A DNA stretch of 64,000 nucleotides from positions 1,364,001 through 1,428,000 of the forward strand of contig NZ_UHFN01000007.1 of the NCBI RefSeq assembly GCF_900459405.1. Reading direction: 5' to 3'. Numbering within the stretch: position 1 is the stretch's first letter; every line of letters starts with the position of its first letter. A program made the position numbers and the translations under genes. Under the pieces are notes generated by a model. It did no database searches. It saw only the letters and a list, made by a program, of their open reading frames with translations, and had not been told where the DNA came from. Below are positions 1-8,529 of the stretch, piece by piece. This DNA comes from Streptococcus hyointestinalis (GTDB taxonomy: Bacteria; Bacillota; Bacilli; Lactobacillales; Streptococcaceae).

Positions 1-922
1 CAAGTGGTGCTTCACCAAATCCTGTCGCAATTAAGGCAAGTTTGCCATCATACTCAGCCGCATCACCAATAGCGTAGACACCTGCTTGGCTAGTCTCAAG
101 AAGTGAATTGACTAGGATACTAGAGCGTTTGTAGTCGATATTCCAATTTTTGAGATTTTTATTGGACGTTGAAAAGCCAAAGCTGACAATGAGAGCGTCA
201 AGCGGCAATTCAATCGTCTCATCAGATTTCACCTTTTGGATGAGAAGGCTCTTTGCGAACTCTCCGTCTCCTTTTAACTCAAGCGGGATGTAAGGTGTGA
301 GCACATTGACCTTGGATTGTTTTAGAAGCTCCACGCTGTGCTCATGCGCACGAAAGGCGTCACGGCGGTGCACAAGTGTCACCGATTTGGCGATAGGCTC
401 TAGGTGATTTGCCCAGTCTACAGCTGAGTCACCGCCACCACAAATGACAACATCTTTACCAGCAAACTGGTCCAGTTTATGAACATTGTAAAAGAGGTTA
501 TTATCAGCGTAGTTTTCTTCACCCTCAAGCCCTAGCGTACGTGGGGCAAAAGCACCATTTCCGCAGGCGATGATGATGGATTTTGACAGGTGCTCACCTT
601 TTGACGTCTCAATCGTAAAGTGTTCACCCGTTTTTTCAAAGCCAAGCACTTCTTCTTTCAGACAGATGGTGACGCGATCCTCAAAGCGCTCCAACTGCTC
701 AACCAAGCGCTCCACCAACTCGCCAGCTGGAATTGCTGGAAAGGCTGGAATATCGTAAATCAACTTTTCAGGATAAAGCACAGCAGGCTGTCCACCAAGC
801 TCTGATAGACTCTCGATGATTTTAACAGACATCCCACGTAAACCAGCGTAAAAAGCGGCAAATAGCCCTACCGGACCACCACCGATAATCGTAATATCAC
901 ACACTGCATTCTTTTCTGACAT
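1..922 (-). CDS. ferredoxin--NADP+ reductase, type 2 (TrxB-like), 3' end cut by window
   Basis: Two-nucleotide-fold flavoenzyme expected to move electrons between NADPH and ferredoxin or flavodoxin in the cytoplasm. Seen: FAD motif GGGPVG at about residues 14-19, NADPH motif [11 protein letters not shown] near residue 160, and the final ATGFGEAP block typical of the family; no CxxC redox pair, which separates it from thioredoxin reductase. About 307 residues are present and roughly 25 C-terminal ones lie outside the window. The start at 922 has AAGGAG 9 nt upstream, inside the preceding GrpB-family reading frame. That frame runs into this gene without a stop codon. Position downstream of trmD-rimM matches other streptococci. 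Confidence 0.88.
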   Translation of the reverse strand, partial: MSEKNAVCDITIIGGGPVGLFAAFYAGLRGMSVKIIESLSELGGQPAVLYPEKLIYDIPAFPAIPAGELVERLVEQLERFEDRVTICLKEEVLGFEKTGEHFTIETSKGEHLSKSIIIACGNGAFAPRTLGLEGEENYADNNLFYNVHKLDQFAGKDVVICGGGDSAVDWANHLEPIAKSVTLVHRRDAFRAHEHSVELLKQSKVNVLTPYIPLELKGDGEFAKSLLIQKVKSDETIELPLDALIVSFGFSTSNKNLKNWNIDYKRSSILVNSLLETSQAGVYAIGDAAEYDGKLALIATGFGEAPL

Positions 923-1264
923 TTCACCTAACTCCTTATACATTTCTGCGATGATGGAAGACTTATACTCCATATAACGGTCGATATCATTTGGAAATAG
1001 CTGCGCTGCCTTTAACTTAACAGCACCATAAGCTGAGACACGCTCAGGATGTTGTCTTAGATAATCGCGAAAAGCAAGGTGTCGCTGCAACTCTTTGGAA
1101 TCACTTGGGCAGACATAGAGATGGTGTGTGCGCAGATGGTCTTTCCCAGAATAGCTAAAAGCTTCTCTGTCTTCAATCCCTAGATTGCCCTCGTGGCTAT
1201 AGCTGATGGCAGCTAGGCTCTTTTTTACCTGCGAAAAGCTTTCTCGTGCAATCACAACATCAAT
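923..1264 (-). pseudogene. GrpB/UPF0157-family protein, C-terminal fragment (split by IS)
   Basis: Reads as a GrpB-family C-terminal half ([10 protein letters not shown] at the front, ending [20 protein letters not shown] then [10 protein letters not shown]). Its N-terminal half is at 2133-2300. Removing the element at 1265-2132 and one copy of a 3-bp duplication restores the family motif PIIDIDVVI across the junction, so this was one gene. The frame has no stop before the reductase start at 922, so even the unbroken gene would have read in frame into the reductase. The molecular function of GrpB/UPF0157 (nucleotidyltransferase-like fold) is not established. Confidence 0.8.
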
Positions 1265-2132
1265 AGACTTGTTCGGTAACTACATCATCTCGTGGTTGAT
1301 GATGCCACAAATCAACTCAGCTCTTAATTCAAACCGTTTTCTACGATTACGATAGGGCTGTGCCATGATTTGAAAGGTTTTAAATTTGGCATTATAGCGC
1401 TCAACTTCAATACGCATTTTAGCTATCTCGCGATTCAACTGCTTATCCTCTTGGGTTAAGAGGTGATGTTTAGAACGCTTAGCAGGAATAAAGGTATTTT
1501 CGTGAAATTTCAAGATGCCTAAATACCCTAAATCTACGAAAACAAGGGTACTTTGGGGCAAACTATAGCCAATACTCTCCTTAAAAAGGGTAAAATCATG
1601 CGTATGGCCATCTGAAAAAGCCAATTGACAAGCACGATGGCTAGTCAAATCAAGCATGATTTGAGTTTTTATGGTATGTCTTTTCTTTTTACCAGAATAA
1701 TTCTTGCTTTGGTTTTTTTAGGGCGTTGAATAGGACTTTCAGTGACATCAATGGCAACAGTGGCGCTAGGTGCTTCCAAGTGGTCTAAATCAAAGAGGCC
1801 CGAAGAACGAAGGGTGTCCTCTACCCATGTAATGGTCTCATTGACAGTTGCCACACCTACACCAAAATCAAATGCCAACAAGCGTTGAGTGGGGTAATAA
1901 CGTAAGTAGCGCAAGGTCATGATAAGTTGGTCTTCCATGCTTAGACGACGTGGGCGTCCTCCTTTTCGGTGTTGCTCTTGATAAGCGTCAGTGAGACAAT
2001 CAAGCATCAGATGAAACGTCGCTTTTTTAACACCTATCAACAATTTGAAATTCTCTGAGTTTAATTTTAAGGCTTTTTCGTATGTTGTTTCCATACCTTT
2101 AGTATACCACTTTTGAGTTACCGAACAAGTCT
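1265..2132 (-). mobile_element. IS5-family insertion sequence (868 bp), complete
   Basis: Ends are 17-bp perfect inverted repeats beginning AGACTTGTTCGGTAACT (1265-1281 and 2116-2132). Flanked by a 3-bp direct repeat, AAT on the plus strand (1262-1264 and 2133-2135). Carries one transposase read through a -1 frameshift. Size, two-phase ORF and short duplication fit the IS5 family (IS1381-like); the exact subgroup is not certain. It disrupts a GrpB-family gene. Confidence 0.9.
1280..2094 (-). CDS. IS5-family transposase, made by -1 frameshift
   Basis: Frame A (2094 to 1669) carries the N-terminal helix-turn-helix-like part and the first catalytic Asp region (ATVAIDVTESPIQRP). Frame B carries YSGKKKRHTIKTQIM, a segment typical of IS5 transposases, then a second Asp region (FVDLGYLG) and the C-terminal Glu/Arg region. 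The frames join at a run of seven A on the coding strand (1713-1719): slipping back one base there links PIQRPKK directly to NQSKNYSGKKKRH. The fused product is about 271 aa. The stop codon lies at the edge of the inverted repeat. Programmed frameshifting is known in IS5/IS427-type elements; here it is inferred from sequence. Confidence 0.85.
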
Positions 2133-2300
2133 AATATCAATAATTGGTTTTGCTGCTAACCCCTCTACCGATGTGCTGCCGACATGCTCAATGCTAAGTG
2201 CAAGCTCACCCAACGCTATCTGCAACTCCCTTGCAATCGCTTGAAAATCTTCCTTCCACTCTTTTTGATAAGGAAGAACAACTATATCCTTTGTCCGCAT
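2133..2300 (-). pseudogene. GrpB/UPF0157-family protein, N-terminal fragment
   Basis: Starts MRTKDIVVLPYQKEW and contains IEHVGSTSVEGLAAKPIIDI, the diagnostic N-terminal part of the family. The reading frame enters the insertion sequence and stops at a TAA within the inverted repeat (2118), giving a 60-aa truncated product. Lies 36 bp downstream of trmD in the same orientation. Likely non-functional because the second half is separated by 868 bp. Confidence 0.85.
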
Positions 2301-2336
2301 GTTATCTCCTTCTTTCCAAAAGTATAAATGACAGCT

Positions 2337-3071
2337 CTACTTATCCTCTAACCTTTCCTGCTCTTGTAAAATCTTTTGAAAAATGCTCTTTTCCTCCTCA
2401 GAGAAAGTGTAATTTTCCAACAAGTCAGGGCGTCGAAGATAGGTCTTACGCAAGCTCTGCTCCAAGCGCCACTTGCGGATATTTTCGTGATGTCCGCTCA
2501 TTAGCACATCTGGAACTGTCATCCCACGATAATCGTAGGGTCTCGTGTACTGCGGATACTCAAGCAGACCAGACGAAAAAGAATCGTCCTTATGACTAGC
2601 TTCCTTGCCAATAACGTCTGGTATCAAGCGAACCGTAGCGTCTACAATGGTCATGGCAGCCAACTCACCACCCGTAAGGACAAAGTCTCCAAGCGACACC
2701 TCATCGGTCACAAGCGTCTTTATCCGCTCATCATAGCCCTCATAGTGCCCACAGATAAAGATAAGCTCCTCTTCTTGCGCTAGCTCCTCAGCGTAGCTTT
2801 GATCAAAAGTACGCCCAGCTGGATCTAAGAGAAGAACACGTGGCTTTTTGGCAGCAATCTTATCCATGGTATCAAAAATAGGCTGTGCTCTAAGAAGCAT
2901 CCCCTGGCCGCCACCGTAAGGTTCGTCGTCGACATGACGGGCTTTTTCAGCGTTTTCTCTAAAGTTGTGGTAGGTAATGTCTATCAGCCCTTTTTCCTGC
3001 GCTTTTCCAACGATAGAGTGCTCAAGCGGAGCAAACATCTCTGGAAAGAGGGTGAGAATATCAATCTTCAT
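2337..3071 (-). CDS. trmD: tRNA (guanine-37-N1)-methyltransferase
   Basis: Methylates N1 of G37, 3' of the anticodon in tRNAs reading CNN codons (known for the family), preventing +1 frameshifts. 244 aa, the normal length. SPOUT-class trefoil-knot S-adenosylmethionine site is visible: GHYEGYDER at residues 108-116 and LTGGELAA at 132-139; N-terminal [13 protein letters not shown] is standard. Overlaps the 3' end of rimM by 11 bp, giving a translationally coupled rimM-trmD pair downstream of two tRNA genes. Confidence 0.97.
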   Translation of the reverse strand: MKIDILTLFPEMFAPLEHSIVGKAQEKGLIDITYHNFRENAEKARHVDDEPYGGGQGMLLRAQPIFDTMDKIAAKKPRVLLLDPAGRTFDQSYAEELAQEEELIFICGHYEGYDERIKTLVTDEVSLGDFVLTGGELAAMTIVDATVRLIPDVIGKEASHKDDSFSSGLLEYPQYTRPYDYRGMTVPDVLMSGHHENIRKWRLEQSLRKTYLRRPDLLENYTFSEEEKSIFQKILQEQERLEDK

Positions 3072-3579
3072 CGTCTAGCCCTTCCATCAGCTCTACTTCT
3101 ACTCGTCCTCTTGCAAGATCCACATCAAGAACCACTGGTGGAATGTAAGGTAGAAGCAAGTCCGATTTTCCCTTACGCTTTACAACCCAGATGTCATTGG
3201 CTCCTGGCTGCAAAATCTCCTTGATAAGGCCAATAAAGGTCTCCCCCTCATAAACTTCAAGCCCGATGATGTCATGGTAGTAAAACTCGCCATCCTCAAG
3301 CTCTGTTAGATTGTCCTCAGAGATTTTTAGGCTATAACCTTTATATTTTTCGATAAGATTGATGTGGTACATGTCCTTGAACTTGATAATATCAAAGTTC
3401 TTATGCTTGCGGTGCCCTGCAATGACCACATCCATCACGAAGTTGTCCTTGGGATCAAATAAAGCTAGGGTCTTTCCCTTCTTAAAGCGATCCTCAGCAA
3501 AGTCTGTCACACTCAAGACACGCATCTCACCTTGCAAGCCTTGGGTATTGACGATTTTTCCAACGTTAAAATAATCCAT
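3061..3579 (-). CDS. rimM: 16S rRNA processing / 30S maturation factor RimM
   Basis: Assembly factor that binds ribosomal protein S19 and helps mature the 30S head. 172 aa from the ATG at 3579 ([20 protein letters not shown]), preceded by GGAG at 7 nt; longer starts run into the tRNA-Glu gene and are rejected. The N-terminal RimM domain ([12 protein letters not shown]) is followed by a PRC-barrel-like C-terminal half ([17 protein letters not shown]). Shares a transcript with trmD and probably with the tRNA genes upstream, since no terminator is visible between them. Confidence 0.96.
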   Translation of the reverse strand: MDYFNVGKIVNTQGLQGEMRVLSVTDFAEDRFKKGKTLALFDPKDNFVMDVVIAGHRKHKNFDIIKFKDMYHINLIEKYKGYSLKISEDNLTELEDGEFYYHDIIGLEVYEGETFIGLIKEILQPGANDIWVVKRKGKSDLLLPYIPPVVLDVDLARGRVEVELMEGLDDED

Positions 3580-3636
3580 ATTTTCTCCATTTACGCTAAA
3601 TAAGGAAAGACCAGCTGCAAAAGCAACTGGTCGCGA

Positions 3637-3708
3637 TAGTCCGTACGGGATTCGAACCCGTGTTACCGCCGTGAAAAGGCGGTGTCTTAACCCCTTGACC
3701 AACGGACC
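3637..3708 (-). tRNA. tRNA-Glu (anticodon UUC)
   Basis: 72 nt without CCA. Acceptor GGTCCGT pairs with ACGGACT, the T loop carries GGTTCGAATCCC, and the anticodon arm reads CGCCTTTTCACGGCG with TTC in the middle. Discriminator A. Lies 57 bp upstream of rimM. Confidence 0.97.
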
Positions 3709-3720
3709 ATATCAACTAAA

Positions 3721-3792
3721 CTGGGGTAGCTGGATTCGAACCAACGCATGAGGGAGTCAAAGTCCCTTGCCTTACCGCTTGGCTATACCCCA
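3721..3792 (-). tRNA. tRNA-Gln (anticodon UUG)
   Basis: 72 nt without CCA. Acceptor TGGGGTA pairs with TACCCCA, the anticodon arm reads GGGACTTTGACTCCC with TTG, and the T loop GGTTCGAATCC is intact. Twelve bp upstream of tRNA-Glu, so both are probably in one transcript. Confidence 0.97.
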
Positions 3793-3805
3793 AAGAACAA
3801 ATATT

Positions 3806-3834
3806 ATTTTACAGGAAAATGAGAAACCTGTCAA
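3806..3834 (-). promoter_or_regulatory. promoter of tRNA-Gln / tRNA-Glu / rimM-trmD
   Basis: On the minus strand: TTGACA (3829-3834), a 17-bp spacer, then TAAAAT (3806-3811), about 14 bp before the tRNA-Gln 5' end. Near-consensus sigma-A promoter. Confidence 0.8.
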
Positions 3835-3936
3835 CAACTTTTTGAAAAAAATTTCAAACACTTCTACAATAAAAAAGACAGAAGCTTTCTGCGAGCCCAC
3901 TGAAAAAGTCAGCTCTACCGTTCAACTAAAATAAAA

Positions 3937-3975
3937 AAAGAGGGATCTATCTCCTGCTTGGATAGATCCCTCTTT
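3937..3975 (-). terminator. hairpin terminator within the IS1182-family element
   Basis: Perfect 15-bp stem (3937-3951 with 3961-3975), 9-nt loop, with an A-run before and T-run after, so it can act on both strands. Lies 22 bp downstream of the transposase stop and should stop its transcript. Confidence 0.85.
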
Positions 3976-3997
3976 GCTTTTCCCTATTTTTGGTTTA

Positions 3998-5440
3998 TTA
4001 GGTCATAATCCTTTTCATATTCACCACAAATATGGTTGTGGCTGCTTGCAACTTCATGTTGAAAAGACCTGATGCTCTAGCCACATCAAGACCATGTCTA
4101 TTTTTAAGTTCCGCATTTTTGGCTTCTATCTTGTAACGATGTTTCACCTTTTCTTTAAAATAGGGTGTTTCCTGAAACCTCTTCTGAAAGAGATGCTCAT
4201 CGCTCTTAAGGGTTATCGAATAGGTTTTAGTCTTTGCCCCTTCTTTATAACAGCCTACTTTTGAAGGGCAGGTTTGACAGTGATGGATGTCAAAATAGTG
4301 GGTTTCCTGAGAATTATATTTTCCTGTCGTTCGCCCTGTTTTTGCCTTCCTTATTGCCATATGCCCCTCAGGACAAACAAAGAGACCGGCATCTTTGTTA
4401 TAGGAAAACTCATCTTCTTTCCTACGAAAGCCTTTTGAAACAGCTGGATGTAGCTTAGCGACTAGATGGACACGTTCTTTCTTGGTAAATTGAATATTAT
4501 CTTTCCCAGAGTAGGCCTTATCCCCAACAATAGCTTCGCTTGTTACACCATTCCCTTTGGATTTTTGATACAATTCTTCTAAAACAGGACCATCACTTTT
4601 TTCACCAGACGTCACAACACAGGCTGTGATAATACGTTCATCTGTCATAGCAATATGCTCTTTATACCCGTAAAAGGAACTATCCGCTGACTTATGACCA
4701 ATTCTTGCATCCTCCTTAACAGAGGACTCCAAGTGCTCTAAGTCGTCCTCCACAGCTTCTTTTAGGTAATTAAACTTTTGTGAAACAGCTGGTGTTTCAG
4801 TTAATTCGTCATGCTTCTCAAGGACGGATATCAATTCTTGTGTATATCTTAATTCAGCTACTAGAGTATCTTCCTGAGGCTTACTAGGAAATTCTGTTTT
4901 GATATCTTCCGAATACTGGTAAATCGTTTTACGCAAGGCTTTTGAGCGTTCTCGGAGGACTTCCTGAGGTTTCTTGTGATTGTAATGAGCTTTGGTATGG
5001 GTCGCATCCACAATGAGAATCTTACTTTTAACCAGGCCGAGCTCTAACGCAATCTGAACGGATTTAGTGATGAGCAAATCAAGTAACCGTTCATCTTTAA
5101 TCCGAAGTTTGCGGAATTTAGTCAATGAGGACGGTTCAATAACAGGGTCTTCTGGAGCTAAACCAAGAAAGTATTTGAAGGCCATATCAGAATAGGAGCG
5201 CTCCACCACATCCACATCGGACAACTTATAGACGTCTTTCAAAAGGAGATATTTGAACATCATGATAGGAGAGTAGGCACGACGTCCAAAGTCAGGCTGA
5301 TAATTCTTTTCTAGCTCATCATAAATAAAGCTAAAATCACATAGCTCAGTTAACTGACGTAAAAAATAAGTCTTAGGAACAACAATATCATACAGAGTAG
5401 AATAAGGACTGACATCTAAAGTCAACTGATTATCAAGCAT
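3998..5440 (-). CDS. IS1182-family transposase
   Basis: 480-aa DDE transposase, full length for the family. The N-terminal DUF772-type region (YSPIMMFKYLLLKDVYKLSD and FKYFLGLAPED, around residues 55-105) precedes a DDE domain with the catalytic block ILIVDATHTKAHYNHKK near residue 140 and VGDKAYSGKDN in the middle, ending with the basic KNRHGLDVARASG region. The start at 5440 has GAGGTGATGGT upstream and a TATACT -10 about 20 bp further. Open and apparently active. Confidence 0.92.
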   Translation of the reverse strand: MLDNQLTLDVSPYSTLYDIVVPKTYFLRQLTELCDFSFIYDELEKNYQPDFGRRAYSPIMMFKYLLLKDVYKLSDVDVVERSYSDMAFKYFLGLAPEDPVIEPSSLTKFRKLRIKDERLLDLLITKSVQIALELGLVKSKILIVDATHTKAHYNHKKPQEVLRERSKALRKTIYQYSEDIKTEFPSKPQEDTLVAELRYTQELISVLEKHDELTETPAVSQKFNYLKEAVEDDLEHLESSVKEDARIGHKSADSSFYGYKEHIAMTDERIITACVVTSGEKSDGPVLEELYQKSKGNGVTSEAIVGDKAYSGKDNIQFTKKERVHLVAKLHPAVSKGFRRKEDEFSYNKDAGLFVCPEGHMAIRKAKTGRTTGKYNSQETHYFDIHHCQTCPSKVGCYKEGAKTKTYSITLKSDEHLFQKRFQETPYFKEKVKHRYKIEAKNAELKNRHGLDVARASGLFNMKLQAATTIFVVNMKRIMT

Positions 5441-5503
5441 ACCATCACCTCATCTCTAGTATAGCAAAAAAAGCCATCATACGATGACTTTTTCAGTGGG
5501 CTC

Positions 5504-5519
5504 GCTTTCTGCCTCTATC
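5504..5519 (-). terminator. accessory Sec operon terminator, interrupted by IS1182-family element
   Basis: Joining the two flanks after removing the element and one duplication copy gives, on the minus strand, GGCAGAA-AGC-TTCTGTC followed by TTTTTTATTG: a good intrinsic terminator 12 bp after the last gene of the operon. In the present sequence the 5' arm and loop are at 5504-5519 and the other arm with the T-tract at 3871-3892. The intact operon terminator is thus broken, and read-through into the element is possible. Confidence 0.72.
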
Positions 5520-5522
5520 TTT

Positions 5523-5687
5523 TTATAATAAACTTCTCAACAATGAATACAAAACGGCAATGGTGATGAGGATGATAATCAGCGTGTAAAAGAGTGGTTT
5601 TTTCTTTTTTTCATGCTCTGGGAGTTCTGCTCTTGCGCCATCAATGGTGTCGTTGATTTCTTTTTCTAGTAATTCGTTTTTAGACAT
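5523..5687 (-). CDS. asp4: small membrane protein, Asp4-like accessory Sec component
   Basis: 54 aa starting MSKNELLEKEINDTIDGARA, with a charged N-terminal half (KKKKPL) and one hydrophobic segment, LFYTLIIILITIAVLYSLL, at about residues 32-50. Preceded by AGGAGG at good spacing and 9 bp after gtfB. In S. gordonii two small proteins, Asp4 and Asp5 (SecE- and SecG-like), follow gtfB; position, size and one membrane helix fit Asp4. The symbol rests on context rather than strong sequence identity. No Asp5 is visible; the operon terminator follows at once. Confidence 0.62.
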   Translation of the reverse strand: MSKNELLEKEINDTIDGARAELPEHEKKKKPLFYTLIIILITIAVLYSLLRSLL

Positions 5688-5696
5688 AGTGTCCTC

Positions 5697-7010
5697 CTAA
5701 CCTAGGACTTTTCGATAAGTGTCAGAGCTTTCAAAAATCGTCTCTTCTCTCTGCTGTCTCGCTACTTGAGCATGGTCACCTAGTCCACGAACGGTATCAA
5801 TCAAGCGCTGCGTCTCCTCTGGTGCAAAGATATGCGCAGGAAGAGTAAGATCACGGTCGTGGCTGGTATTGTTATAAGCAAATATGATTTGATTGTACTC
5901 AAAAGCTTGGCGGACGCTGTCTAAGATACTGCTGCCGTGGTTGATATCAAAGTACAGGTCACACTTTTCAAACAGCTCATGCGCTTTTTGCGCAGGAAGG
6001 TTGGGATAGAGAACCACATTGTCATAGCGAGAAAAGCTTGTTAAGCGCTGTGACATCTCGGTTAGAGCTCCGATATGGAAGGTAAAGTTTGACAAGCCCA
6101 CAACCAAATCCTCCAAATGCTCAATCTGGTCAGAGTTAGTCAAAATCAAGATATCTTTTTTCCCTGTCGGCTGTTTCTTCTCTGGATAAGTGTAGCCTAG
6201 ATAGTGAACACGTTCATGCTGTGCGCTTGGCAACAGCGACAATAGCTTGTCATAGGCGTCCTTTCTCTGAACGATGATACGCTTGACACGGTCCTCTGGA
6301 TGATTGAAAATCGACTGCATATTCCTAGGAATAGCGTCACCGATTCCCTCCTGCCAAAAGAGCACGTCATTGCCTGCCCCTCCGATATAGCGGGACAAAA
6401 AGAATGGTGTCGACAAGGAGTTAAACCAAATGGCAGACGTGTCAAAGGCGAGCAAATCAAAGTAGAAATCGAGCAACTCCACACGATTTTTAAAGAAATG
6501 CACCTTATCTTTCCAATTGAGGATAATGGTTCCTGTCTTGAAGTTTTCGACAAGGATTTCTTGACCCTCTTGGTTGAAATAAGTCTTGACGGTCGCCTCT
6601 TGGTTGCCTGTAAACTGTGTTCTAGCAAAGCGCCAGCCGTATTGATTGTAATGGTCGGTGAAGCGAGCTTTGCCATCTGCACCTAGCCAATCAACATTTT
6701 GAATGTAGCGCAGATGTTTTGGCTCGGCGTAAAAAATAGTCGCTTTCTTCTCGCTATAATTAAAGACCTCTCCTTGGCTGTTATTGCCTGCGATTTGCCA
6801 AAAATCTGGCACAGGCAGTTCATTGAAATAGAGTGGACGGCTGTTTTCTGCTTTTTCAAAACCGCAGAAATAAGCATAAGGCGAGGTCATGCCCTCTGGT
6901 AAAAAGCCGTTTTCATTGATGACAATGGTCTGTCCGCTAAAGCCTGCTTGATTGAGCGAATAATCTAGGTCTAGGCTGTCTTGGCTTAGCCAGTCATAGA
7001 GTTTAATCAT
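5697..7010 (-). CDS. gtfB: accessory Sec glycosylation protein GtfB
   Basis: Partner of GtfA in the O-GlcNAc transferase that puts the first sugar on serine-rich-repeat adhesins in the cytoplasm; GtfB stabilises GtfA and binds the acceptor (known from S. gordonii/S. pneumoniae). 437 aa, normal size. N-terminal part begins MIKLYDWLSQDSLDLDYSLNQAGF; the C-terminal R-D half (from about residue 285: ILILTNSDQIEHLEDLV, then YFDINHGSSILDSV, IIFAYNNTSHD) lacks a clear GT4 catalytic E-x7-E. The same module occurs on two other proteins of this operon. Overlaps gtfA by 8 bp. Confidence 0.92.
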   Translation of the reverse strand: MIKLYDWLSQDSLDLDYSLNQAGFSGQTIVINENGFLPEGMTSPYAYFCGFEKAENSRPLYFNELPVPDFWQIAGNNSQGEVFNYSEKKATIFYAEPKHLRYIQNVDWLGADGKARFTDHYNQYGWRFARTQFTGNQEATVKTYFNQEGQEILVENFKTGTIILNWKDKVHFFKNRVELLDFYFDLLAFDTSAIWFNSLSTPFFLSRYIGGAGNDVLFWQEGIGDAIPRNMQSIFNHPEDRVKRIIVQRKDAYDKLLSLLPSAQHERVHYLGYTYPEKKQPTGKKDILILTNSDQIEHLEDLVVGLSNFTFHIGALTEMSQRLTSFSRYDNVVLYPNLPAQKAHELFEKCDLYFDINHGSSILDSVRQAFEYNQIIFAYNNTSHDRDLTLPAHIFAPEETQRLIDTVRGLGDHAQVARQQREETIFESSDTYRKVLG

Positions 7011-8514
7011 GAGACACCTCCTCGATGAAGTTTTGCCATTTGGCTGTGATTTGGTCTTGTAAAAAGCCCTCTGCTATCTGATAGCTGTGCTCATGGAACT
7101 GCGCAAGGTCAGCTTCTTTAAAGAGTTGGATGATTTTTTGGGCGAAGGCTTTTGCCATGACAGCAGCGTCATCAGGTTCCTCTCGAGGGATGAGATAGCC
7201 GTTTTTGCCATCATCAACAAAGGTTTGATTGCCATAACGGACATCTAAGCCGATAATCGGCAAACCAGAGCCAACAGCCTCCATAAGCGTCAAGCCAAAG
7301 CCCTCGCTGGTTGAAGCCGCAACGTAAGCTTCGTAGTTTTGATAAATGTCTGTCAAATCATGGTGCCCTTTGAGGTGGATGTAGTCCTGTGCTTTGTTTT
7401 TGCTAATCAAGTCTCGTAAAAGGGATTCTTGTCCACCTGAACCGTAGATATCAAGTGTCACTTCTGGCAACTCTTGGTGCGCCAAAACTACTGCCTGCAC
7501 CAGCCAATCAATGTGCTTTTCACTGGCAAGACGAGAGGCAGTTACGAGCGAGTAAGGCTTGCGTTTGGCATTTTCTTGCCCACGTAGGCGCTCTAGGCTA
7601 CCAACTGGGATAGTATAGACCTTGGGACGACGATTGGTGTACTGGCTAAACTGCTGTTCAAGTAAGTTCTTTTGCACATCAGTTGAGGCGATGAAAGCGT
7701 CAACTTTATCGCTATTTGTGAACTGGTACTCGTAGTAGTTGTTCCAAAGGATGGTTTTATCCGTGGTGCTATTTTCACTAAAATGCTCGGCATGAATGAC
7801 GACCGCTAGGCGAGCCTTGCCGTGGTGCTGAAAAACGCTCTGCCCAATACCTGTGGCACGGTCAAGAATAACGATGTCATTTTCTGTCAGCTCTAAACAC
7901 TCTAGCATGTAAGTCACTAACTCATCCTTAGAGTAAAGAATGCGGTCTTTGAAGATAAAGACACTGTTATCACCATCTCGGTTTTCCGTGTAGGCGACAG
8001 TACCATCTTCATTAAAAAAAGTACGCTGGTAAACCTCAGCACGCTTGTTTTTAGGAGCGTAGTATTCGCTAAAGAGCCTCGTGTAGGTAAAGTAGTCCTT
8101 ACGCACTAAAACGCCCTTTGACACATACTCGACACGCTGGATGATGTCACTGGTCTCATCATTTGCATAAGCTGTGATAAACATGTCATCATCATCGTAA
8201 AAATAACGCACCGCCTTGCCTGTACGCTCCACACGAGATAAAGGCATGTCAATGGTCTTTTCCAAATCCGCTAGCGTAAAGCTGGTTTTTGCGATTTTGA
8301 CATCGGTAAAAAAGGAATAGAGCCAGATAATCTCATCGTCTCTAAAGCCGAGATTGGCTGTTAGGTGTTCAATATTTTCAGTGACAATCATGTCCGTAAA
8401 AATAAACTTGCTCTCTACACCAAGCTCTCTTAGGACACTGGCACGATAGGCTTGGGCGTATTCAACACCACTACTTGCCCAACCAATGCCTAAATTGATG
8501 TTATAAAGTGTCAT
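7003..8514 (-). CDS. gtfA: accessory Sec O-GlcNAc transferase GtfA
   Basis: 503-aa GT4 glycosyltransferase that attaches GlcNAc from UDP-GlcNAc to Ser/Thr of the serine-rich-repeat protein. N-terminus MTLYNINLGIGWASSGVEYAQAYR is diagnostic. GT-B C-terminal domain shows SRLASEKHIDWLVQA, the nucleotide-binding region LDIYGSGGQ, and EGFGLTLMEAVGSGLPIIGLD with the E-x7-E signature. Lies 15 bp after secA2 and overlaps gtfB, matching the obligate GtfA-GtfB complex. Confidence 0.95.
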   Translation of the reverse strand: MTLYNINLGIGWASSGVEYAQAYRASVLRELGVESKFIFTDMIVTENIEHLTANLGFRDDEIIWLYSFFTDVKIAKTSFTLADLEKTIDMPLSRVERTGKAVRYFYDDDDMFITAYANDETSDIIQRVEYVSKGVLVRKDYFTYTRLFSEYYAPKNKRAEVYQRTFFNEDGTVAYTENRDGDNSVFIFKDRILYSKDELVTYMLECLELTENDIVILDRATGIGQSVFQHHGKARLAVVIHAEHFSENSTTDKTILWNNYYEYQFTNSDKVDAFIASTDVQKNLLEQQFSQYTNRRPKVYTIPVGSLERLRGQENAKRKPYSLVTASRLASEKHIDWLVQAVVLAHQELPEVTLDIYGSGGQESLLRDLISKNKAQDYIHLKGHHDLTDIYQNYEAYVAASTSEGFGLTLMEAVGSGLPIIGLDVRYGNQTFVDDGKNGYLIPREEPDDAAVMAKAFAQKIIQLFKEADLAQFHEHSYQIAEGFLQDQITAKWQNFIEEVSHD

Positions 8515-8529
8515 AGGGTCTCTCCGTTC

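Larger units (their letters stand above)
3893..5503 (-). mobile_element. IS1182-family insertion sequence (1611 bp), complete
   Basis: Inverted repeats of 19 bp (GAGCCCACTGAAAAAGTCA at the left, its complement at 5485-5503) bound one 480-aa transposase. Flanks carry a 9-bp direct repeat GCTTTCTGC (3884-3892 and 5504-5512). The division between repeat and duplication could shift by a base or two because the flanking GC adjoins the IR. The insertion lies in the stem-loop of what was the terminator of the accessory Sec operon. Confidence 0.88.

Noticed and set aside
570..805. Plus-strand frames inside the reductase gene
   Set aside because: They lie antisense to a clear FAD/NADPH enzyme and have no ribosome site; shadow frames.
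3061..3702. 213-aa version of RimM
   Set aside because: Its N-terminal part translates tRNA-Glu; the family start [10 protein letters not shown] is at 3579.
6197..6902. 160-aa-class frames on both strands inside gtfB
   Set aside because: Shadows of the recognisable GtfB frame; composition unlike real proteins.
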